Positions 54,867-64,000 of a stretch of 64,000 bases of DNA are shown piece after piece. The translations under genes were made by a program, and so were the position numbers. The stretch lies in NCBI GenBank assembly GCA_004431415.1, contig QPMI01000444.1, positions 1-64,000 of the forward strand, given 5' to 3'. The stretch is from Cyanophora paradoxa. Its lineage: Eukaryota; Glaucocystophyceae; Cyanophorales; Cyanophoraceae. The notes under the pieces are model-generated. The model was not told the origin of the DNA, did no database searches, and saw nothing but the letters and a program-made list of their open reading frames with translations. Position 1 is the stretch's first letter. Every line of letters starts with the position of its first letter.

Positions 54867-57800
54867 ATGAGGCGCAACGTGCGCACGAAACATGTACAGG
54901 ACCCCGAAGCATGCGCGGAACCGGAGGTGCTCGAGCTGGAGGCCGAGGCCGCGCAGCTCGGCGACGACCGCCAGATCATGACCGCCTTCGGTGCGCCCGA
55001 TCCCTTCCTTCACTTTCGGCGCATGCGCACTCGATCGAAGCGGCCGCGCGCCGACGTGTCGCGCGCGCAGCGAACCTCGAACTGGCGCAGATACACGACG
55101 CTGTGAAGAGCCTGGATGTCGCCTTCGATGTGCGCCCCGCCGCCGCGGTCCCTAGCGCTCCACGCCGTGCGCCCTTCTCATCGAGCGGGATCGCAGGCTC
55201 TGCGAATAAACGACGGCGGGGAGCCTCCCGCCGCCGGCGGGCCGCGGCCCGCGCCGCCCCAGCCAGCCCCTCCTCCTGCCGGGCAACCGAGTCTTCCATC
55301 GCGCCCGGATCCCGCGCTCCAAGCCCTCGCCGATCTTCTAGCTGGCGCCACGACGCAGCAGGTCGCGAAACCGCAGCTGGCTCGCTTCGGCCGCCTGACG
55401 CAGCGCAGGGGCTCCCTCCGTACCGGGTGCTTCCGAGCGAGGCCGAGCGGCTGGTCGAGGAAGTCGAGGGGATGGCGGATAGTCTGCGGCGAGCGACGGC
55501 CCCCGACGTGCCTGCGGCGGCCGCCCGCCTCGCGCTTGTGCGTTCGGAGCCATCGATATCGCGCCTCCCAGAGCAGTCTCACGCCTGCCGCAGGCTCTCT
55601 CCGACGCGCGGCTCTGCGGAACCAGTCTCTACCAGACCTTCGCTGGCCGCTGGCGCCTCCGGACCTGCTTCGGGGCGCTGCGCATCAGGGCCGGGCACAC
55701 CGGCTGCCGCCTGGTGCGCGCTCTCTACGAACGCCGCACCACGCACGGCTCCAGCCGTTCATGCCGCGCGTCTCTGCGCAGGTTTGGGCCGAGGTCCGGC
55801 GTGTCGCACGGGCGCTCATGCGGCCCCTTCCGCTCCCCGAAGAATGCACGGAGCACGCTGTGTACGCTCGGGCTCGCTTTCTTGTGCGTCCTGAATTCCG
55901 AAACGCGCTCTCAGGAGGGAAGAGGACGTCGAGACCCTCGCGCGGCACGCTCTTGCTTTCGTGGAGGTGCCGGCGCCCAGCTCGCGATCGCTCGCTCCCG
56001 GCCCCGACCCGCGCCTTTTCCCGTTGTCCTCTCAGGCGGCCACGTCGAACGGGGAGCGCCCGGACGACGCGCACCACTTCGAGATCGACTTCGCCCTGGC
56101 GGAGCGCCTGGCGACCTACGTGGACGACCTCTCGATGCCCTTCGTCGCCTCGCCGCGCCCGACGCGCGCCCTGGCCCTCTTCCTGCGCGCCTTCGTCCTC
56201 CGCGTCTTCGACCGGCGGCACGCCGCCATCGAGCTCCTCTACGAGGTCCCCTCTCTTTCACTCCAACTCCCTCTCCACACCGTTACCCTCGCTTTTCGCT
56301 GGCGCGCTCCGCCGACCCCGGCCCCTTCCTGCACAGGCGTGGAGCGAGCTGCGCCGGAAGCAACTAACGCCCAGCGCGCTGGAAGCGCGCATCGTGCCGA
56401 TTCTCGCGCAGACGCTGTTCAACACGCAACAGTTTCGCGCCGGAAGGGCAGGTGTGCAGACCGAATCGACGCGCCCCGGCCCGGCCCCTTTCGCTTTGCC
56501 GCGTTTTTTCACGCTGGAAAGCAGTCGCGCAAGCGGCGTATGCCGTGATGTGCGATACGAAGGAGGAGACCGAGCTGTCGAGGTTCAGACTCGAGCGAGT
56601 CTCCAGTGCGGCCGCCGCGCGCGCGCGCAGCCGGCGGTCGCGGCCGCCGCCCTGAACTCGAGCCGGCGGCAGTGGACGCGCGGCGTTGGATCGGCGACAA
56701 GGGCGCGGCGAGGCGGCACGCGCGGGCGATGAAGGAAGTCGCCGAGAGGCTCGCTCCTGACTTATGGTTTGCTCCCAATTCAGCCCTATAGCTAGCTATA
56801 TAGGCGGATGCATCGCCGAGCGCCGACGCGGCGCCGCAGGGAGCTGAGGGCGTGGGCGGCCTTCGAGTCGGCGGTCGTGGCGGTCCTGTCCGGCAGCGCG
56901 CGCGAGAGCTACACGAACGGCACCCGCTGCGCCGCGCTGCTCGTGCAGCACTGCGACCCGGGGGCCCCGCACCCCGCCGACCCGACCGCCCCCTCCGGCG
57001 ACCCCCTCTCCTTCTTCCGCTACTCCCTCGCCTTGGTGCGCCCCTCGAGCCCGGCGCCCCGCCGCGCCGAGGCCGACGGCCCGGGGGCAGCTCTCCCCCG
57101 GCTTCGTCGCCCTGGAGGCCAAGATCGGCGCCTCCGCGCTCCAGGTGCCCCGGCCCGCGCCGCGCATGCGGCCGGGGCGCGAACCCGAACTCAGCCCGCC
57201 TCGCAGCGAGTGGGCGGCGAGCGCACGCCCGTCGTAGCGCACGCCTTCTACCAGCTCGCCGAGTACCAGCTCGCCGCCGGTTCGAATCGAGTGAGAGTCG
57301 CGTCTCCGACTGCAGCCTGACGCGCGCGCGCGGGGCGCGCAGGGGACCGAGCGGCGGCGCAGCGGTCCCTCGAGAAGTGCGTCGCCGCCTACACGGGGCC
57401 CTTCGAGTTCCTGTATCCCCCCGAGCACCCACGGCGCCGGCGCGCGGAGGAGGCGCTGGGGGCGCTGCGGGCGGGGCGGCCGCCCTCCGTCCGCTACGCC
57501 GAATTTCTACCCTCGACGGGGGCGGGGGCGCGGGCCCCCGCCGCCGCCCCCGCCGCCGCCGCCGCCGCCGTGCCCCCCGCCGTCCTCGCCAGCGTCAAGC
57601 GCTCCGGCGTCTTCGCCCGCCTTTTCCTCTCGCGGCGCGCCAAGGCGCTACAGCCGGAGCCGGAGGACCAGGCCGGCGGCGCGCCCGCCGACGAGCTCTC
57701 TCCGCTTTCTCCGGAGGTCGCCGCCGCGTTCCAGCGTGCAGAGACGGATCCCGATGCGGGGGAGCGCCCGGCGACTCCGGGACAAGATCGGGGCGTCGGC

Positions 57801-58664
57801 GTCGGCGCCGGGTTCGTGGGGGTGCGGGCCCCCCCTCCGCCCCTCTCACCTCCTCCCGCGCGCAGCTTCCCCTCCTCTGCCGAGCCGCCCCCGCAGCGGC
57901 CCCCTGGGGGGGTCCCCAGATTCCCCCCTGCGGCCCCAGGCCACGGCCCCACGCCCCCTTCGAATTCCTTCTACCTCGTCGACCCCGACGCGCCCGGGAT
58001 GGCCCCGCACCAGCCGAACCCCGTACCCCCGCCTCCCCCTCCGCTCGATGGCCCGCCGGACCCGGTAGCTGGCGCCGCCTTCCTGGAAGCCCTGGACCCT
58101 TCGGCAGGCGAGCTGGCGGGCGGGACCTCCTCAGCTGACCCCAGCAGTGCGGTCGTGCCGCCGCCGCTCCCTCCGCTGGACGGTCCCCTGGACCTGGCTG
58201 CCGCCGATCCGGGATTCCTCGAAGCCGTGTACCCCCTCCCAGGCGATTTCACGGGCGGGACCTCCCCGGCGGACCTGATCTTAGCGACCGCGGTTCCCCA
58301 GCCCGTACCCCCGCCGCTCCCTCCGCTCTACGGCCCGCTGGACCCAGCCGCAGCCCCCGGGTTTCTGGAAGCCCTGTACCCCTACCAAGGCGATCTGGCG
58401 GGCGGAGACGTAGGCTCTGTAGACTTGAACCCGGCGGCCGCAAATCCTTATCCGTACCCCGACGCTGGGCCCGACGCCGCCGCCAGCGACCGGCTCCCGT
58501 CCCTCGCCAAGGTTGTCCCCTTCCCTTCTGGCCTCGCACCCGGCCCAGCCAAGCCCCGAGCAACCCCCAAGGCCCCCGTCCAATCTCCTTCCGTGGAGCG
58601 GCCTCCAGCGTTAGAAGTCGCCTTTCCGATCTCCATCCGAGGCCGGCCTGCCGTTTCCCACTAG
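54867..58664 (+). CDS. Orphan multi-exon protein with Pro-rich C-terminal repeats
   Basis: ATG 54867 (MRRNVRTKHVQDPEACAEPE) leads to an acidic helical exon, EVLELEAEAAQLGDDRQI, donor GTGCGC, then NLELAQIHDAVKSLDVAFDV. Later exons read as helical, soluble protein: VWAEVRRVARALMRPLPLPE, HHFEIDFALAERLATYVDDL, RALALFLRAFVLRVFDRRHA, WSELRRKQLTPSALEARIV, WAAFESAVVAVLSGSAR, HAFYQLAEYQLAAG, EKCVAAYTGPFEFLYPPEHP. The last exon, from about 57.36 kb, has Ala and Pro runs and three repeats, and ends FPISIRGRPAVSH at TAG 58662-58664. I recognise no domain. Frames change often between 55.1 and 56.8 kb, so exon edges there are guesses and more than one gene cannot be excluded. No signal peptide or membrane helix was seen. 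Confidence 0.5.
58023..58440 (+). repeat. Three Pro-rich coding repeats of about 44-50 residues
   Basis: Units starting near 58023, 58155 and 58305 share VPPPLPPLDGPLDPA, PGFLEALYP and GDLAGGTSSAD-like blocks. Each keeps the frame. They sit at the C-terminal end of the orphan protein. Confidence 0.85.
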
Positions 58665-59725
58665 CTTTTGAGCAGCATGCATATGCAGATCGCTCTTTTC
58701 TCTTTATTGGATGTCTGCTTTTGCTTTGGTCTTTAAATTGCTCAAGAAATGAGCCCCAGCGTCCTTTAGCGTCCCCAGCCCCCCAATTGTGAAGAGCCTC
58801 GGAGGCGAGCGATCTTCGGATATCGATATATATATCAATCGCGAGCTGCCAGGCTGTCTCGTAGATCTAGATAGAGGGAGGCTGCCGCACGGATTTAGAG
58901 CGCGAGGTTCGCCGCAAACACACGCGCAAGGGCTGCCACGTGCACGCGGCCCGGCGGTGCAGACGGAGCCGGTGAGGCAGCCGTGGAAGAGCGCCTTCGA
59001 ATTCGCCGCGCGAATTCGAATGATGGCCATGGGGGCGGCCCATGGGGGCGGCCCCCGGCTGCACACGCGCGAAGAGGCGGAGACGAGGCCTAGGCCGATG
59101 GGGTGGGGATATCGATGGAGCCCGGGCGCGCTATCGGCCGTCGCGATCGGGGGCCGAGTTGCAACTTGGCAAGTCTAACGGCGGCCGAGGCCGGCGCCGG
59201 CCGGGCGCCGCGGGGCGGCGGGCAGGGCTGACGGGCCCGCCGCGAAAGTCGCCGAGCGCGAGCCCGTCGTTGGACGGCGGGGCCTCGGTTGCTTCGAATT
59301 CCGGAATCAATCAATGAATCAATGTAACTGTGCATGCGCCCCGCGCGGGGCGCTGATCATGAGTGAATCGAAGGGGCAGCTGCAAACTCAGGTCCATTAA
59401 TTCAGGTCCACCCACCACTAGCAAGCAGTACTAGTGAGCCCAATTGCTGCTTGCTAGGGCGAGCTAGAGCCATTAATATTCCTGTCAACTTGGGCAAGCA
59501 GCTCAGTCCTGAGTCGAGAGGGGCCATATGCAGGTTCACTCCGGATCCCGGCCCCTCCCTTCACCTCCACCCTGGCCTCCACCTATAGATCTCGAGCTCA
59601 ATATTAATACGTTTGCTATGCATGCATGTACGTATGATATATATTTAGATCTTGAGGAGATCTATAGAAATTAAATATTAATCAGATCGAGATCTAGATC
59701 TGGAGCGGGTCCGGAGGGCTTCTAG
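58665..59725. other. Intergenic interval with short palindromes and a hairpin
   Basis: No gene supported. It holds a doubled CATGGGGGCGGCC unit (59029-59055), the 11-bp inverted repeat at 59418-59457, and from 59.6 kb an AT-rich block crowded with short palindromes (AGATCT, TATATA, ATTAAT). The composition shift continues into the next gene. Confidence 0.5.
59418..59457. repeat. Perfect 11-bp inverted repeat with 18-nt loop
   Basis: CTAGCAAGCAG at 59418-59428 pairs exactly with CTGCTTGCTAG at 59447-59457. It could form a hairpin or be a protein-binding site. The next base pair outward does not match. Confidence 0.8.
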
Positions 59726-62649
59726 ATGTGGCATGGGAAACCGCGTGCGCTCCCGGCCCGCGCGCGCGCACGCGGCGCCAAACTTGACATATACATGCAT
59801 CGCGTATCGCTTAATTGCGAGCTCGAGCTGACGATCGATATATATATTACGATCTCGCAGAAATCAGTTGCAGGGCGCAGGCCTGACCCGGATTATGAGA
59901 TCCTGGACCTTCCGGATGCACTGCTGGGCCTTATCATTCGGCAGGCATGCGAAGATGATGAAATTTTCGTCCCCGAAGACGAATTGAAGGCCAAGCTTCT
60001 TGCCGAGGATGCGATCGCGCGGTCAGCTGCAGCTGCAGCTGCAGCATCGTCGTCGCAACCGCCTGCCCCTGCAGGAGATCCCGATTGCTCGCGAGAGCCG
60101 TGGGTCGACCTTCGGCGGGTTTGCGGCCTGCGGCGAGTGTGCCGGCGTTTTTCCGAGGTGCTCAGAGCGGGGGGCGTGGCGGTGCGGGCGCGACTGCACC
60201 TGAACCGCGTCTTGCCGACTTCGACGGGCGCGGACGACATGGAGACTTCGCTAGTCCGCGATGGCCAGCTCGAGACAATCGGTAACAAATTTAATTTGGT
60301 GTATATATATATAGTTGTGGGCCACTTGTAATTGTGGCTCCCATGGCCAAGCGCACTGCGCTTGTCATGATCATGATATCGATCTTAAAAGATAATGAGG
60401 AGACCGATCGTCAGCTCGCGATCGGGCTCGAGGCGCAACCGGGTGCGCATGCGCATGCTGGGATTGTATTCATATTAATTCGCGATCGGAATGGCTCGAA
60501 GCTAACTTCGAATCGATACGCGATTTCGAAGGATCCGGATGCCTGGATACCTCAATGCAAACGGCCAACGTTGACGCAGAGGAAATGGATCCGCAGGCTT
60601 CCCAAGCGACTTCAGATCTAGAGCTCGAAGTCGACAGCGATCCCGAGCTCGACCTTAGAGCTGAAGCAGAACGGGAGCGCCAGGTGGAAGAGGCCACGCG
60701 TACAGCCAGGTGGACTCACGAGGAATGTCGGGCATCGATTGAGGCGGCGCTGGAATGCGCTTGCAAGGACATTACACAGGTGGGAGTCCTTTCGATTGAG
60801 GAGCTCGAAGTGGAAATTTCGGGAGACTTCGAGGTTCGCGATCGATCCACGGTTAACGCTAATTATAACTCTACTTGCGTCAGCGTTATCTCTTTTTTAT
60901 CATGCACGTAATAATATAAGTATAGTATATATATGCGCAGGGCGTGGAATTGTATCCGCCACAGGACAAGGAAATAAGCTTCTCGTTGGCTCCACTCGCC
61001 CGTTTCACCTCCCTTCGCGCCCTCTACCTTGCAATACCCGGAGCACTCGAGGCTGACGACGTTTCGCCGCTGGCGAACCTTCGCCAACTCTCTCGCCTTG
61101 GCCTGCGCTGCGTCTATGACTGCGATTGCAATGACCCGGTCAGCATGAGCCCCATCAGCCCCGCAGCCATCGCCTCCCTTTCGTGCCTCCCCCTCGGCGA
61201 TTTTGCAGCAATTTTCGACTATCGTTCCGACGATCCCAAGCGAACCATTGCCGATATTTCAAACATGCTGAGATCTATTGCAAGAGCATTTCCTGGGCTT
61301 CGGCATTTGCGGCTTGATTTCAGATCGCTTTCTTTTTCTGAGGATGCCGACGTCGACATGTACACTCCGCAAGCACTTCCCAGAACTCTTCTGAAGAATC
61401 TCACCTCACTTGTATCGCTTCAATGTGAGAACGGTCTAGATCTAGATTTATATATTATATATTTCGAATCTCATACAGCTGCATACGCAGCCTTGAGCCT
61501 CTTGTTCAAGTCTGACTATTTAACGATAACATCGATATCGTTCCAGCCGCTGCTGGCCGAACTAGGCCCAGGCCTCCGTCACCTCGAACTCGAAGTCGAC
61601 TCGGACTCTTATCTGCTCCCACTTCGCTTCCTGACCGGCCTTCGCTGTATGCAATGCCAAATTAAACTCGCAACGTTACTGCAATCGCTTACGTCAAGCT
61701 CTGGTTGCGCAGCGCTCTCACTGGACCGATCGCCCATCAAAACTATTTCGTTCCTCGGGGCGCTCACCAAGCTGGAAGCTCTGAAGATCATCATCAACAA
61801 ATCGCACAATCTCTCTGACCTTGACTGCCTAGCACCTCGGATTCGCTGCCTCGAGCTCTACGTACACGGCGGTCATGATAATCACGAATTCGCTAAAGCT
61901 GTAGCCAATAAAATTCTCCACTTCACGGCGCTCGAAGTAAGTGCTAAAAAGAACTTCGGAAGCTTTTAAGTGCTCGATCATCTTTTTGATCGATCACGTC
62001 ACGCAGGACCTCTCCGTATGGGATTATCATAGAGCTGGAGTCCTTGAAGCCCTCTCGACACTGTCGCGATCGATTTCGACATCGCTGACCGCTTGGAGCC
62101 GTGTCCGAACCCTCGAACTACGCGTCCAATCTTCAGATCTCGATGCCAAGTTTTTCGAGCTCCCGGCTTCCTTTCTTACAGTGAGCTCAGAGCTCGAGGG
62201 GCTTGTCTGTTTGCAGAGTCCAAAATATTTTGTTTCCTTATAAGCGACTCAGCCACATCCACGGCCGTGTGATCATGATGTACATTTTACCTCGAGCTCA
62301 CACGTGCACGTGCGTTCGCAGCACATCGCATCCGACTTGAAAAATCTGCGGGAACTGGTCTTCGCTGGCGTGGCGCTGCCCCACCCACTGCCCGACAACG
62401 TGGCAAAAGACTTGATTCGCCACGTGCACCTTCGCCGCCTTGGCATCCTCGGCTGCAGGTTCAGTTGTGATCAAGAAATAGAGAATGTGCGAAAGTCAAC
62501 GCAAATTTGATATTACGCAAAGATTTGAAATTCGACTCAGTCCACGTCCGCAGTGGAAGCTAAAATTGCAGGAGCTGAAGGACACCCTGCGCCCCAACAT
62601 TGAAGTCAATCCCAGTCCTGCACGACCTTGGTGGAGAGAAGGCCATTAG
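59726..62649 (+). CDS. F-box/LRR protein with an insert in the F-box (third copy of the class), AT-richer
   Basis: The first in-frame ATG is 59726, though an acceptor-like TTGCAG at 59867-59872 hints that the F-box exon may start there. F-box: ILDLPDALLGLIIRQACED, then a charged and Ala-rich insert of about 45 residues (with eight Ala), then DLRRVCGLRRVCRRFSEVL. Exon end LETI joins EEMDPQASQATSD across a long intron (about 60281-60577). An acidic, coiled segment (SDPELDLRAEAERERQVEEA) follows, then one long exon from 60941 with LRR-like units: FTSLRALYLAIPGA, LRQLSRLGLRCVY, FPGLRHLRLDFRSLSF, LTSLVSLQCENGLDL, GPGLRHLELEVDSDSYL, LTKLEALKIIINKSHNL, RIRCLELYVHGGHD. Later exons: VRTLELRVQSSDLD, LKNLRELVFAGVALPHPLP, LRRLGILGCRF. 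The last exon ends PSPARPWWREGH at TAG 62647-62649. Probable SCF substrate receptor. Confidence 0.7.
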
Positions 62650-63929
62650 GTGTGTGGCTGTCCTGTCAGTAAATTCAAAATGCGATTCAAGCCCAAACTT
62701 TTGGACCTTAATTATAAGCTTAAGCTTGGTACCCGTTTCCGAGTCGGGGATCACGATGGGAATCATGGGGGGCCTAGTGACAGATTTTATTTCCGACATG
62801 GCTTTGATTTCCCGAAAAGAGCATTTGATTTCCCGAAAATTGAAAAAAAAGCTTTCCCTGCTTCCCTGCGCTGCTCACAATTGCAATTTCCTTGCGCTGC
62901 TCACAATCTAATTTAATTCCTCTGCGCTGCTACAACTTCGAATTCGAGTCAAAAGCCTTCCAATTCGAAGCACACAATTATGAATAGAGACTATTAATTA
63001 ATTCTAATTGCAGTGCCCCTGCGCGCGGCGACCCATCTAATAGTAGGAGTGGCCCCTTTGCCATGGGTCTACGGGCTTTGCCAGATTTGTGTTATTAAAC
63101 GGGGGCTTAAAACCAAAACGCGCCACGGTCACGTTTCACGGCATCTCGGACCGTGCAGCACACCGGTACCATGCCGCGCTCGAGCTCACACGCTCGTACA
63201 TATTATGTTCTGGAGACGACTTCGTAGACTACAGCTAAAGAACCAGCTCGACATGACTACTAGCTGTCACTCTCTGCAGCATCCCAGTATCCGGGGCGCG
63301 GTGTCCAGTATCCTTCTAGAATCTGTGCCCTAGGGGAGGCACGGGACCGTCGGACTGAGTCAAGTCAAGTCCCAACCAACCGTCGGACTACGGGAGGCCC
63401 AACCGAGTCAAGTCTGGTCTGCAATAAGAGAAGGCGCCGGCTTAGGATGCGTTAGTGCAATGGTCCCACAGGTCGTTAGTGCAAGCAGACTGCTCTTTTG
63501 TATATATATACAGGGCCAGGGGCATTCACACGACTGTGGCCGGTACCGGTAATTCATCAAAAAACATTCACACGACTAAATTAAATACGAAATGAGGCCT
63601 GTAAGAGGAAGTCGTACGAACTGTATACATTTTGTATGAAGAACTCAATTCTACTGACGTCGATGTCGGAGGCCTAGGGGCATTAGGGAAGGGGGGATAA
63701 GGGAGGGATCGAGGGCACGGCCCGGGCCTGCTGCTCCTGGGCCGTCGGTTTATCGCCCCAGAGGGGCCGCCAGAGGGCCTAGTGGGTACGCCAGAGGGGG
63801 CCTCCTCCGGATCAATGTCCAGATCGGAATGGAACCCGCCTCTCGCGGCTCAATTTTTGCCCGCGACACGTTTTCTCCAAATTTGAATTTGAGCGAAAAT
63901 TCCGACGCCGGCCCCGGGGGAGCTTGCGC
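62650..63929. other. Intergenic interval with short direct repeats
   Basis: About 1.3 kb without a supported gene. It contains TTTGATTTCCCGAAAA twice (62804 and 62824), CTGCGCTGCTCACAA-like units three times (about 62867, 62893 and 62922), ACCGTCGGACT and GAGTCAAGTC motifs repeated at 63347-63413, and CATTCACACGACT twice (63524 and 63567). Confidence 0.55.
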
Positions 63930-64000
63930 TCAGCGCTTGAGGTGGACGACGCGGTGGATGGCGAGGCCCTTGAAGAGCTCGAAGGCCGCGAGGAAGACCG
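63930..64000 (-). CDS. C-terminal end of a gene entering from beyond the right edge
   Basis: The minus strand is open from the window edge and ends VFLAAFELFKGLAIHRVVHL-K-R with the stop complement at 63930-63932. The segment is helical and basic at the end. Too short to identify. Confidence 0.45.
   Translation of the reverse strand, partial: VFLAAFELFKGLAIHRVVHLKR

Overview
This is a GC-rich nuclear window from a unicellular eukaryote, probably an alga, amoeba or other protist. Every recognisable gene is cut by many short introns of roughly 50-120 nt. They carry a CTGAC/CTGAG-type branch motif just upstream of a YGCAG acceptor, and many donors are unusual: GTGCG, GTACCCC, and several clear GC donors. 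The gene content is eukaryotic: a kinesin, F-box/LRR proteins, RING-H2, MYND, a SAP30-like protein, a diacylglycerol kinase and an ABCC transporter. I cannot name the species.

Layout. 1-11447 (-): a very large hybrid signalling kinase (Ser/Thr kinase, AAA-type ATPase, GAF, histidine kinase, receiver); its C-terminus runs off the window. 11995-15380 (+): a receptor-like kinase with signal peptide and one membrane helix, head to head with the first gene. 16238-18171 (+): a low-complexity orphan. 18172-20787: repeat-rich intergenic DNA. 20788-22808 (+): a TPR-MYND protein, tail to tail with an F-box/LRR gene at 22916-25060 (-). 26629-30869 (+): a secretory-pathway, single-pass RING-H2 protein with beta-sandwich ectodomain modules and a repeat tail. 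32305-33359 (+): a C2-domain protein. 34077-34745 (-): a SAP30-like co-repressor subunit, divergent from a second F-box/LRR gene at 35009-36951 (+). 37739-42943 (-): a full ABCC transporter. 43754-46626 (+): a phenol-hydroxylase-like flavoprotein monooxygenase. 47241-50426 (-): a diacylglycerol kinase sharing a ~52 bp promoter interval with a kinesin at 50479-54255 (+). 54867-58664 (+): an orphan with C-terminal repeats. 59726-62649 (+): a third F-box/LRR gene in clearly more AT-rich DNA. 63930-64000 (-): the last codons of a gene that enters from beyond the right edge.

The strongest unusual signals are these: (a) a predicted 4-nt microexon that supplies the catalytic-loop Asn of the Ser/Thr kinase domain of the hybrid kinase; (b) recurrent GC-AG introns, several fixed by reading frame and conserved motifs; (c) two acceptor tracts in one gene that each contain an uninterrupted run of exactly 31 C. 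No operon, CRISPR array, rRNA or credible tRNA gene was seen. The genes do not form one obvious pathway, although signalling proteins (two kinases, a DAG kinase, a C2 protein) and ubiquitin-ligase components (three F-box, one RING) dominate. All exon structures were worked out by eye from frame, splice motifs and family motifs, so gene ends are firmer than internal exon edges.
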